Of a stretch of 64,000 bases of DNA, positions 45,101-55,135 are shown piece by piece. The stretch is from Cliona cf. orientalis (Eukaryota > Porifera > Demospongiae > Clionaida > Clionaidae), in the NCBI GenBank assembly GCA_963930775.1, contig OZ005698.1:4966501-5030500 (forward strand), given 5' to 3'. A program made the translations under genes and the position numbers. A model generated the notes under the pieces. It was given only the letters and a program-made list of their open reading frames with translations. It was not told where the DNA came from and did not search any database. Every line of letters starts with the position of its first letter. The first letter of the stretch is position 1.

Positions 45101-46970
45101 AGGAAGGTATCGGTTGCCATCAGTGGAATAGTGTTTGCTGCTGGTTATGCTATCATGGCCTTTGCCAAAGTCCCCAACATTAACCCTCAGAGCTTCAAAG
45201 GACTATTAATGGTGGGAAGGCTCATAACTGGAGTGGCTAGTGGATGGACATTTGTGTCCACTCCAGTAAGTTATGCAGGATGAGTCTATCACATCACTGA
45301 ACTCATGACCTCTCAGTCACATGCTTCCCAACAATCCTATGCATGTAGTCCTCTGATTAAACTAAGGCCGCAATATTTGGTCCCATAGTACCATAATAGG
45401 TCTATTAGATCCAATCTTTGTGAGAGCAAATATTTGAGTATAGCTATCAACAGTAGGCCTCGATTAATAATTTTTTAGAATAATAGGCAAATGAAATGTG
45501 TGAGACGATGGGCAAAAATTTCTTTGTCATGATGACCTTTACACCTGCATTGTAATTTTATAACAAGCCATACTATAGTAGCTATAGACCTTGGAAAATA
45601 ATAAGAAGGGAATGCCATTTGTTACCTTCCACCATGTGCAAGGTGTGAAGGTCATTCTAGCCAATTCTATCAGGTAGGATAAAAGAATAATGGGTGTAAC
45701 CAGAAGAATAGAGTAATACTTCCATATATTATAAAGTTGGTGAGCTGCATCTTCCTCTAGCTCTCTTTGCCTGAATACATCCTAATGACATACTGCAGCT
45801 GTAACCGTAATGATAATAATGTTATTGTGCTCATCCATTCAGGTATATTCTGCTGAGGTATCATCTCCAAAGTTACGAGGAATACTCACTTCACTTTCAG
45901 AACTTGTATTGGCTGGTGGAATCTTCCTGGTGTATATACTCGGGTCTATTAAAGGATTTACCTACTTTGAAATTTCTCTTGTGCTGCTTGGCATTGCAAT
46001 TTTGTTCATCATGGTGGTACCCTGGATACCAGAAACTCCTAGATGGCTAATTTTCAAACGAAAGGATCGTTCCAAGGCTATGGAGGTACTCAAGTGTCTT
46101 AGGGGCTCAGACAGTGACCTTCTTTGTGATGAGTTGGAAGGAATTGAAGAAGCTGTTGAAACTTTAGGATCACTGTCCATCGTTCAGTTACTAAAACAGT
46201 TCAAAAAGCAAAGTATACTGTTTCCATTCCTAATTGTTCTTGTGCTAATGATATTTCAAGAGCTGTGTGGTGGTGGTTCTACAGTGAACACTTATGCTGC
46301 TCCAGTCTTTAAAGAGGCTGGGGTGAAAAATCCACTTCTGATATCTTCATATGCCATTGGTGGGTCTCAGTTGTTTGCAGGTATCATCTCAGTGTGTATT
46401 ATTGACTGTGTTGGACGTAAATTCCTGCTAATCTTGAGCTTCTCTGGAATGTTGGTTGCCTCAGTAATGCTTGGAGCTCACTTCTACATTACTAGGCCAT
46501 CACTCTGCGAAGAAATGATGAACATAACATCTGAAGATTCAGAAATCATTGGTTGCAACAGTCAGTTTGCTCCACTGGCTATAGTCAGTCTCATCTTCTT
46601 CATAATGTCGTTTGCAGTTGGCATTGGTCCAGTGCTGTGGGTACTGATGTCTGAGTACCTTCCACTCCAAGTGAGGGGATTTGCCAGTGGTGTAGTGATA
46701 GTGGCCCACTGGGCTGCGGCTGCAGCTGTGACTGGCCTCTACCTCAGCTATGCAAACCTTGTCAAACCTTGGTTTGCCTGGTGGACATTCTCCATCATCA
46801 ATCTTGGTGGGTTAGTGTTCGTATTGCTGTTTGTAGTGGAGACCAAAGGAAAACCTCTGGAGAAGATTCAAGTAGCGATGATGCAGCGATTTCACTTCTG
46901 TTGTAAAATAACAATGGCTGCAGATACCAATTATGGTGATGAATCGTATGGCAGTACTAACAGTTACTAG
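42107..46970 (+). CDS. SLC2A-like (GLUT) sugar transporter, copy 2, complete C-terminus
   Basis: Three exons join in phase: 42107-42436, 45035-45265 and 45843-46970, giving 562 residues. It is nearly identical to the copy at 22496-25433 through the core (GWVADRWGRK, PETPRWL, QELCGGG, GPVLWVLMSEYLP, VETKGKPLEKI). It lacks a short piece of the N-terminal tail (DPSQ-type acidic residues) and keeps the native end (TNYGDESYGSTNSY) that copy 1 lost to a transposon. Intron 1 has grown to 2.6 kb against 179 bp in copy 1; it holds two inverted-repeat elements and a CpG-rich block. Frames, splice sites and motifs are intact, so both copies look functional and recently duplicated. Confidence 0.93.
42590..42890. 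other. CpG-rich block in intron 1 of transporter copy 2
   Basis: A sharply GC- and CpG-rich stretch (for example GGCCGGCCGGCGCGGCCCGG at 42602) inside an AT-rich intron, absent from copy 1. I see no gene or RNA fold. It could be part of an inserted element or an internal promoter. Confidence 0.4.
43482..43816. mobile_element. hAT-like MITE (CAGTGGCGGATCCAG ends)
   Basis: CAGTGGCGGATCCAGAGG pairs with CTGGATCCGCCACTG at the other end. Flanks GCCATGGC and GCATGGCA resemble an 8-bp target duplication. A relative lies at 62016-62352. Both share GAAATTCGTTCGAAAACAG-like and CTAAGAA pieces in opposite orientation. Non-coding. Confidence 0.75.
43889..44574. mobile_element. ~690-bp element with CATACCTGCCAACC ends
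   Basis: CCATACCTGCCAACC at the left pairs with GGTTGGTAAGTATG at the right. Both ends continue with AAAGTGGGACA or ATAGGGACT repeats, characteristic of this MITE type. No transposase. Confidence 0.7.
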
Positions 46971-47109
46971 TAATGTAGACTATGATACACGCATTCATTG
47001 TAGAAATCCAGATCATAATAATTGAATCTGACTGCTGGGGTGTGGTTTCCGGGCAACAAGGAAACGTATGAACTCGCTCCGCGCATCTAAGGCTAGCGGG
47101 CTTCAATGT

Positions 47110-47310
47110 ACTTATGTTGACGACTATTACCTACGCATTGTCTGGCCAACAAAACAGCACTTACGACCTTATCAAAAGATTCGAAGCATAATGAAGTAAG
47201 TTTTCGACAGATCCGTTGTGCTTACGAGTCGTTCAGATGCTCGAGATCTGGTGACTGATTTGATGATAGACTGATTTTCGCTGCGCATGCGTACGCGGGG
47301 TAGCAATCAC
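47110..47310 (-). repeat. Element A, diverged partial copy 4
   Basis: GACGACTATTACC (47119-47131), CTGGCCAACAAAACAGCACT, GCTCGAGATCTGGTGA and CTGCGCATGCGTACGCGGGG follow the order of the inverted element A copy at 20840-21220, with gaps. Confidence 0.55.
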
Positions 47311-47359
47311 CACTATCAGCAAAGATTAGTGTACTCCGGAATATAACCCTTTCTGAGAC

Positions 47360-48700
47360 ATTCTCATGCAGTTTCATATGGGGGGTGCATGGATAGTGTC
47401 AAAAGTACAGTCAGTGTTTTGGAGGAGGGTGATTTCTCTGAGGAGGGGGTGGTTTCGACTGGAGGGGGTACTTTTCTGTTGGAGGATACCCGTTTTTGTG
47501 GAGGAGTGCGTTTCGATCTCGAGGAGGGGGTCTAGTGCATCCGGAGTAGGGGGTCATTCTTCGCTGGAGGAGGGGTGCATTTTGATCTCGAGGAGGGGGT
47601 CAAGCTCATCTGGAGTAGGGGGCATACTTCGTTGGGGGAGGGGTGGATTATGATCTCGAGGAGGGGGTCTACATCATCTGGAGTAGGGGGGTCACACACT
47701 ATTGCTGGAGGATCAAGGAGGGGTGTGTTTTGATCTCAAGGAGGGCTCTAGTTCATCTGAAGTAGGGGGTGATACTCTGGTTGGACGAGGATGCATTTGA
47801 TATTGAGTGGCCGACTACTGAACGGAATATTGTGGGTGTGGCATATTTTACGCATGCGCAAATCCGTTAACATTAGTCTTCGCGCTATGTGCTGGTACCA
47901 TGACAGTACGGAACGTGTGCTGGGAAGCAAGTCGCTTGAAAATGAGTTGTTATGGACTAGTGTAAATGTGCTGGTGGTGTCTCCTGTCGTACAAAGGTTA
48001 AATAATTGTATGTGCTACGAACAAATTACCAAATATCTGTGCTTCATTGAATAAAAATTAATTATTAATTAATTTTTATTCAATGAAGCACAGAGACACC
48101 TTTGTACAAGAGACACCAGTAATACATCTACAGCAGTCCAGAATCACGCCACTAGCTTCCCAGCCTATAATAGCTATAGCCACGTCCAAATTCAAAGCAC
48201 ACAGGCCATGCGAGGATTTTTTATGCGCATGCGCGAGATGTGCAACACCCACATAATTATAATACACAAACGGCATCAATTGGCAACTGCTAGCTCCACT
48301 CCATTGCTTCGAATATGTCCCTCCTCCAGCGGAGGTAGCAGACCCCTCGAGATCAAAATGTACCCCTTGTCCAGCGAAAGTATGATCCCCTCCTCGCGAT
48401 CAAAACACACCCCTCCTCCAGCGAAGTATGACTCCCTACTCCAGATGAGCTAGACCCCCTCCTCGAGATGAAAACGCACCCCTCCTCCAGCGAAGTATGA
48501 CCCCCTACTCCAGATGAGCTAGACCCCCTCGACATCAAAACGCACCCCTCCTCCGCAAAAAGTGGTATCCTCCAACTGAAAAGTACCCCCTCCAGTCGAA
48601 ACCACCCCCCTCCTCAGTGAAGTCACCCTCCTCCAAAACAGTGACTATACTTTTGACACTATCCACCCCCCATAGTTTCAAATGGTATGAGACGCGGGGG
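47360..48700. mobile_element. Foldback element: ~670-bp inverted arms built of short GA-rich repeats
   Basis: The left arm has tandem units on the plus strand (TCGAGGAGGGGGT, CATCTGGAGTAGGGGG, GCTGGAGGAGGGGT). The right arm has the same units in reverse complement (AGCGAAGTATGACCCCCTAC, CAGATGAGCTAGACCCCCTC). The arms meet at an AT-rich palindrome centred near 48062 (AAAAATTAATTATTAATTAA). The outermost segments (GATAGTGTCAAAAGTA and TACTTTTGACACTATC) and the inner ones (GTGCTTCATTGAATAAA) also pair. The open frames here are by-products of the repeats. Confidence 0.85.
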
Positions 48701-48791
48701 GGGGGGGGGGGGGGGGGGAGTGTTTTATCACCCATCCTATTCAAGTTATTGATGAGTTACTGAGCTCATCACCCAGTTCAACTAGCTATAA

Positions 48792-49254
48792 CACTGGCGT
48801 AAGAACCAGGGGGGCTGGGGGGGCAATTGCCCCCCCAGTCATAAGATTGGGGGGGCAGAGCCCCTCTGATTTTTAGACTGCTGTACTAGCCAGGGGGTGG
48901 GGCTCACCCTCTGAGGTTTGCACTTTTCTTTTTCATCTGTTGCCATAATCAGGGTTGAGTTATTCATGATTGTTGTGTATCTTATCCCCACGGTGTGTAG
49001 ATATCAATAATTGTCACATGTGAATACAGATCAGTAGTCACTACTGATCTGTGTTCACATGTGACAAGCTAAGAGTCCAGAATGTCCTCGAAAATGCACT
49101 AGAAAAGCTCTCAGAAGGTCTAAAACTCCAAAATTTTCCTGGGGGAGCATGCACCCAGACCCCCCTAGCTTTCGCGCGCTACGCACGCGTAAAGCGAGTC
49201 TTCACCTGCTTACTTTCAGCCCCCCTGCTCAAAAACATCTTCCTACGCCACTGT
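48792..49254. mobile_element. Inverted-repeat element with CACTGGCGTAAGAA ends and an internal 57-bp palindrome
   Basis: CACTGGCGTAAGAACC pairs with CTTCCTACGCCACTG at the right end. Poly-G/C runs follow each terminus. At 49011-49067 an almost perfect 57-bp palindrome (TTGTCACATGTGAATACAGA and its complement, one mismatch) sits inside. Confidence 0.7.
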
Positions 49255-49944
49255 ATAATATACTCCGCCAATCTTTATGTTTGGTGGTCAATCTCTCACA
49301 CTGGTGGACAGAGCCTCCCATCTAGGTCATATCTTGCGTTTGGATCTATTTAACACTGATTTATAATATATTCTGAGGATTCAAACTGATATGTGCCGCA
49401 GAGCCAACTGTCTTTTATCTAACTTTTCAGCCACAACCCTGCTGTTAAGACCCTCTTGTTCTGCACCTTCAGTCTTATAGTCTATCTCTCGATGGCTCTT
49501 CACTGTGGAGTTTGGCTTCATCTGGTCTGCATTCTTTGGAAGTCACCTTTAATAATAATAATTATATTGAGAAAAATCTGGAAGCTTCCTCGTACTCACT
49601 GTGTTATAATAATATTATAATATTATAGCAGTCTCCAAATTCTGAATAATAATAATTATTATTATTGTTATACAATGCTCAAAGATGTGTCTTAGAGCTC
49701 AAACTACTAGTCGTCCTTTGATCCGTGGCATCTTCACAGAAGCACCTCATCTGTCGTACTTCAGTTTTCAAATTGGCTTTAATGTTCTAAATTCAAAAGA
49801 ACGTAATGATGAGGCTATAGTATATAGCATGACATTGTGCGAACTTCTGCAACATTTTCTCAGGAGAACAGGGCACTACTTCAAGAAATTGATTACTTAA
49901 CCATTATAACACTATAGCTATTATTATATATCACTCCACCTATT
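49255..49944. other. AT-rich interval without a recognisable gene
   Basis: Short open stretches exist (for example around 49685-49900) but show no domain, splice context or homology I recognise. Some ATTATAATAATAT microsatellite is present. Confidence 0.4.
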
Positions 49945-50313
49945 CATAGGCGTAGGAACCGGGGGGGGGGGGGGGGGGGCCATGGGGGCCATGGCCCCCC
50001 CAACCATCTGACTGGCTACTGGCCAGAGAGCCCAAGATATGGTCTATCATTGTATCAACAGATACTTCAGCAAAGGCACAGGCCTACTATTAAACTGAGT
50101 CAACATGAAATTTCATAAATATTAAAACAGCTAAAGAGTGTGCTCTGCTTGACTTACTGCTCGTTCTACAGCCAGAAAGTCTCTTGCCTCGCTGTCACAC
50201 AGCCTCGTCGATGCAAAGTGGGCGTGGTTTGAACAAAATGTGGGCGTGGTCAAAAAGTTCGTGCGCAGGTATTGTTTGGCCCCCCTAACCTCAAATATGT
50301 TCCTACGCCTATG
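49945..50313. mobile_element. ~370-bp inverted-repeat element with CATAGGCGTAGGAA ends
   Basis: CATAGGCGTAGGAACC at the left pairs with TTCCTACGCCTATG at the right. A 20-base poly-G run follows the left end. GTGGGCGTGGT occurs twice inside. Same family as 29734-30065 and 48792-49254. Confidence 0.75.
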
Positions 50314-50449
50314 CTATTGTGGTACGAAAAGCAATAAAATTAATAGTAATAATAATATACCAGCATTATATCAAAAATTTAGAGTGTTTTCTTTGCCACA
50401 CATATATTATATATACTATTTTCAAGATACAATTAAGGTACCATTTAAT

Positions 50450-51240
50450 TGCGTGGGCGTGAGCGTCAGGAATGGCTAATTCAATTAGCGAATCGTGAAG
50501 GGGCGTGGCCGAAGAGGCCATACGAGTGCTTTTGGTCGAAGGTGGGCGTGTCCAGAATCGGCCAGGGATGATTATGCGCGTGTAATTAGCGACCGGAAGT
50601 GGCCCCTGAAGAAAAGGCCGGTAATTGCCCACATCAAAGCAAGATCAAAGCATTCTTGCTTAACTATTAACCGCAACGACTTAAAAAAAAAAAAAAAAAA
50701 AGCTAATTAGGCTTAATTAAGCATGTGGGCGTGTTCCTGGCACTGTGTGGAGTGTGTGCGTGTGCGTTAATGCAGGTTTTATTGCTTCCGATTGGGCGTG
50801 GCTTCACGGGCCAATGCTTGGACATCGGGGCCGGGGACTTGGCTGCGGCGATAGGTGGGCGTGTCCCGGATGCGGTGGTGACCTTTGAACCCGTCCAGGA
50901 GGCTTTGGGGGCGTGGCAGGAGGTCAAAGGTGAGGCCATGTCCGTTAATGAGGCACTGTACGGCGGTGCGATCGAGGGGCCTGTACGGCTGGACGGAAGC
51001 TGACGATGGTTTGAAGCGGATGTGGTTTCGATGACGTGTTGTTACTCCGCCCACACAGGAAATGAGGTGAGCTCTTGTGTGGGCGGTGTGGCAGAACGGC
51101 CTCCAAGTGTTTGTGTGTGTTTTGGCCTTGAGGAAGCTGTGTGTTTTGGATTTCACATAAGATTTCAAGTAGCTAATTAAGTGCCATATGACATTTTGAT
51201 TATTTACCATCTGTAAATATCATTAAACTGAGTTAGCTTT
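50450..51240. other. GC-rich, GGGCGTG-dense segment with an internal A-tract
   Basis: Seven or more GGGCGTG cores, all in one orientation, lie between about 50455 and 50915. An A-run of 19 at about 50682 divides the segment. Composition differs from the AT-rich flanks. Long frames exist on both strands here (50725-51003 plus, 51210-50779 minus), but neither shows a domain and they overlap in antisense, typical of GC-rich non-coding DNA. The A-run suggests a retroposed end. Function unknown. Confidence 0.4.
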
Positions 51241-52790
51241 TAGCATACTCTGGCGTTTGAGCACTCGGATCAGTTTCATCAGCTCAATAGGAGTATGGCA
51301 CATGATGTTATCTTTGGAGGCATATAACTCAAAAATTACACAACTGATTGACTCCAGACTTGAAATATATAGCATGTATTAAGTACCCCTCTGCTAATTC
51401 TACTGAATCAGATGAATTTATATAATTATGTACAAGTCACACCCCTTACTGCAAGTAGTTGCCCTGGCTCCAAGTAAGTGTGCAATGGCAACGTTCTCAC
51501 TCGGCTTGAACATCGCTACATATCTGTTTGGCTGCTAAGTTGTACGTAACACTCCACTACCCCAGAATTCCAGGAGCTAGCTGGCTTCATGCATGATTTT
51601 TGAAATTGCTATATAGTTTAGATGTCCACTCAAACAGTCACAATGTGATAATATTATATAAGCTCTCATAATTGTACACACATGTACACATGCACACATG
51701 CCATAGTAACATTTTCTCTACACTCAGTCTACACGAAGACCCCGGGGTTCGGCCAATTTTAATTCCAGCTGCACGCCCACGCACATTTTACGTCATCAAC
51801 ATGCACTTGTAGGCGGGGACCAATGAGATGCAATCTTTGTACAATCAATAATTGTTTTACCGGGAAGAAGCGCCTTCCCGCCAAAAAATGGCCACAGAGT
51901 CCAGTTTTATCAAAAGTTTGTACGCTATTTACAAGCTGACTAGACAGAGTTAGCCTTCAACACTCGTTTTCCTTGAAGAACTCGTGGGAATGAAGGTATA
52001 CGGAGTGCCAGAACTCGGGGCGTGGCCCACCCCAAAATCGTACAAAAATTCAAGTTGGCAAAAATGAAACAAAAATCGAATAATGGCTGTACAAAAGCTG
52101 CCATCATGACAAAACTGTAAGTCCAATTGATATCATAACAGAGATACTGTTTTATGGATAGATATAGTTTGTTTTCTTGGGTTTGAAGGGTAGCCATCTG
52201 GTAAGGCAATCGTACACAAACGGTCGATTTCACCTAATTTTTTGAAGATTTTAGACGGCCATAATTCTCCACCTGTATAATAGAGAAACTTCTAGAGAAA
52301 AGTATACGTTCATCCCAAACATATAAACATTCTAAACACACCGGCGTGGCGTAAAAACCGCCACCCCAAAATCGTACAAAAATTCAAGTTGGCCCCAGAC
52401 ACTTACCTTAGTTTGTGTGCGTTTGCCTCCTTGTAGCCTGATCGACGACACTATTCAGAACTTAGAGTGACTGATAATAAATATCCATCCTACCTCTGAC
52501 TGCAAAGCCTCTAAACCGCTTATCTGGACACTTTCACTTGGCTGTACGAGGGCCAGCATACAGTGACCGTGAATGTGCTGTGCACACTCAGCACATTTTT
52601 GCTGACGTCAGCAGAAATTAAATTTTGGGGTCTACGTGTAGACTGATTTGAAGTGTAAGACAAGCCTCGAGTTCTTTAGAAGTAATAGAGTTTAAGTGGA
52701 TATACTTTCTATGGGGCAAACATTTTGATGGAAATAGTCTACCTAGAGATAAAGATTCCATTTTTCACAATTTCAATGCGTTTTCTCATA
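51241..52790. other. Gene-free interval with a 28-bp direct repeat
   Basis: No exon is supportable. A direct repeat starting CCACCCCAAAATCGTACAAA occurs at 52029 and again at 52362. The minus frame at 52233-51940 has no recognisable domain. Confidence 0.4.
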
Positions 52791-53814
52791 TATGTGACCC
52801 TCCACGAGGAAACCAAGCATAATGCGTGGAAAAAAATTTTTGAGTTAAGGCCACCATTACCAACTACAACCTTTGAACTATTGCTCCAGCAAATTTGAAG
52901 TCTCTAGCCCGTGTAGTCATGGAGATATGAGCAAAAATATACCCGGATCGCCTGTACTAAAGTTGTGCAAAAAATGAACGTTGCTACGTATGTTGCACGC
53001 GGAAGTCCGTATACTCGCCGTTTATGGTAAATACGTGGCCCCGCCCACTAAGTCAATGAGCTAGATGGCTGCCAAAACGTTGGAAAGAGTGCAGCAGCCA
53101 GCGTTTCGATGGAAAAGAACGAAAAGTTAAGCGTGTCTATAGATCGTTAGTATACAAAATCGAAGAAAGAAGTGACTGGAGAGTTTTTTCTGTGCAGCTG
53201 CCGTGCTTGCCTAGCTGCAACTTAGTCTCGTGCCCAGCCCCCTTCATGCACGCGCGAGAAAGGGTCTGGTCAAAAGGGTCGCACTTACGCGTCCGGTTGG
53301 AATGCAATAATTGGCAATTCAGGTGTGCGTACAATAGAAACTAACCGCCACTTCCGTACCGTGTGCATGCGCATATAGACCGAGCGCACGCGCGTACGTA
53401 CGGATCACGCATAATTACATTCCACTAATGTCATGTGACCACGGTTCTGCAACCTGAGCTGATTGGGCCGCAATATATGTACCTCGAGGACAAGGAAGTG
53501 CGACCCTTTTGACCAGACCCTTTCTCGCGCGTGCATGAAGGGGGCTGGGCACGAGACTAGCTGCAACTATGGCAACGGCTCCATATCATGGACGATCAAT
53601 GTTAGCTACACGGCCGACTTCTTCGAGCCATAACTCGGTAAGTATAGCGTTCTAGAAGCTACGAAGCAGATTTTTGTGTAGAGGAATGATTCCTCTATTG
53701 ATCTATACTAAAAAGTGAGAAACGATAGTTATCACCTTGGGCAACTAAATAGGGCTGTATCTCAGATTGATATCCAGCGCATTATGCTTGGTTTCCTCGT
53801 GGAGGGTCACATAT
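52791..53814. mobile_element. ~1-kb inverted-repeat element carrying a nested MITE
   Basis: The left end TATGTGACCCTCCACGAGGA and the right end TCCTCGTGGAGGGTCACATA are exact reverse complements, and pairing continues through AACCAAGCATAATGCG (about 35 bp in all). The interior is interrupted at 53223-53559 by another element. No transposase frame is visible. Confidence 0.88.
53223..53559. mobile_element. MULE-like MITE with a perfect 9-bp target duplication
   Basis: Ends TAGTCTCGTGCCCAGCCCCC and GGGGGCTGGGCACGAGACTA are exact reverse complements. GCTGCAACT flanks both sides (53214-53222 and 53560-53568). Just inside, AGAAAGGGTCTGGTCAAAAG pairs with CTTTTGACCAGACCCTTTCT. It is the uninterrupted relative of 30870-31601. 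Confidence 0.92.
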
Positions 53815-54039
53815 ACCTATGTATGATATTTTTACTCAAAATAATTATAATGCTTACTGAGCTGTTTTCAACTGAACACTTCAGAAATGGTTGAAACTAC
53901 TAAAAAATTGAAATCAGCACCTTGAGTTACCCCTAGTGAAGCATAAAACTTCCTGGAGGAGTGAGCACCATGGAGCAAGTTCAAGTTATTTTGTGGAGTT
54001 TCCTGAAGCCCTACAATGCCGAAAGTGATGGCTCTTGCC

Positions 54040-54240
54040 CTGTAACTGGATGGACACAAGCGGCTGAAGCCAAGAACATGTAGCTACGTTATTCTCATCC
54101 TTTACAGATGTATACTATATATGACAACCTGTACAATGCTGTGGTCAATAATTCCAGGTGCACAACAGTGTCCTCACTGGTAGAAGGCTGTCGTTGAATA
54201 TACTAATCATACAAAAGCAAAATTATATAGTAATGTTGAT
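54040..54240 (+). pseudogene. Decayed copy of the last ACOX3 exon and preceding intron end
   Basis: AACTGGATGGACACAAG, TACAATGCTGTGGTCA and GTCCTCACTGGTAGAAGGCT match 40905-41093 of ACOX3. The reading frame is lost: the tryptophan codons corresponding to PHWWKA include a TAG, and the end is deleted. No other ACOX3 exon lies nearby. Confidence 0.85.
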
Positions 54241-54331
54241 GTATGGAAGTGTGTAGAGTGTTCGTGTGCTCATGATGCATGAACCTTATGTAGTAGAATC
54301 AATTAGAATTAGACTATATATCATGATTGAG

Positions 54332-54671
54332 TCATACTTCTTTCTTCCTCTTGGCTGGAGGTTCATCACCTATCAGACTCTTGTGGTCAGTAGAACCACT
54401 ACTAGGTAGAGTACTTGCTGCAGCTATGCTACTTTCAACTTTAAGTCTGCCAAGGTGTTCCAGTGAGCTGAGTATATTGAAATTGGGCATTTCAAATGTT
54501 ATGTTTGAGAGTTTGCTGCGTGTATCAAAGTTGAGTGTAGTTTTGCTGGCTTGTTGGAGGCTAGATCGTACAGTGTTCACTCTGCTCAAGGCTTCATGTG
54601 GGGGAAGGGTCTGCCATGAAGTGTACTCCTTTAATGCTGACTTCAGCTTGGAGCATTTATCCTGAACTGCC
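54332..54671 (-). CDS. Unrecognised nuclear-type protein, last exon
   Basis: A minus-strand exon begins after a good acceptor (GCATGTAG at about 54672) and reads AVQDKCSKLKSALKEYTSWQ to the stop at 54334-54332. It includes SKLSNITFEMPNFNILSSL and ends GDEPPAKRKKEV, a nuclear-localisation-like tail. Its first half is helical. I cannot name the family. Earlier exons probably lie between 54672 and 55100 but I cannot place them safely. A truncated duplicate of its end is at 41170-41385; in both places the last ACOX3 exon lies convergently next to it. Confidence 0.5.
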
Positions 54672-55135
54672 CTACATGCAAGAGAATAGAACGTAATATA
54701 ATCAAACAACAGTGTAATAGTTGCAGATAGTGATGATACTAGCCAGGTCAATCGCAGCAACTGCACAATAGTCCCAATACTCTGTGTAGCATTGGAATGG
54801 ATTATTATACACTGCACATGTGTATCCCATAAAGTTTCTCTCCTTCCATACTCACAGCTTAAGCATAATATCATAGTTTCTATATACGCAGCTAGATGTT
54901 ACCTAGGTAACCAGTGACAGAATATTCTTCTCCAATACAGAGTAGCATCAATATAGTATCAAATAGTGTACACAGTGACAATATGGGGAACATGCTCAAC
55001 ATACAGCAATAATATAATTACACAGAAATCCCTCCAGTTTCCACAGCAACCCCGCCTATTTCCATTGTAACCAAACTGTAGTTTCAGCTATAGCTACACT
55101 GTAGTTGGAAAAGAAATTAAAGGTACTCTAGTATC

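Noticed and set aside
48300..48700. CRISPR-like array of evenly spaced GC-rich repeats
   Set aside because: The units are tandem, variable in length, lack unique spacers and are mirrored in 47360-47780. It is one arm of a foldback element in a eukaryotic genome.
50725..51210. Overlapping GC-rich reading frames as bacterial or novel genes
   Set aside because: The long frames on both strands come from base composition. No domain, start context or splice site supports them, and the segment is full of GGGCGTG repeats.
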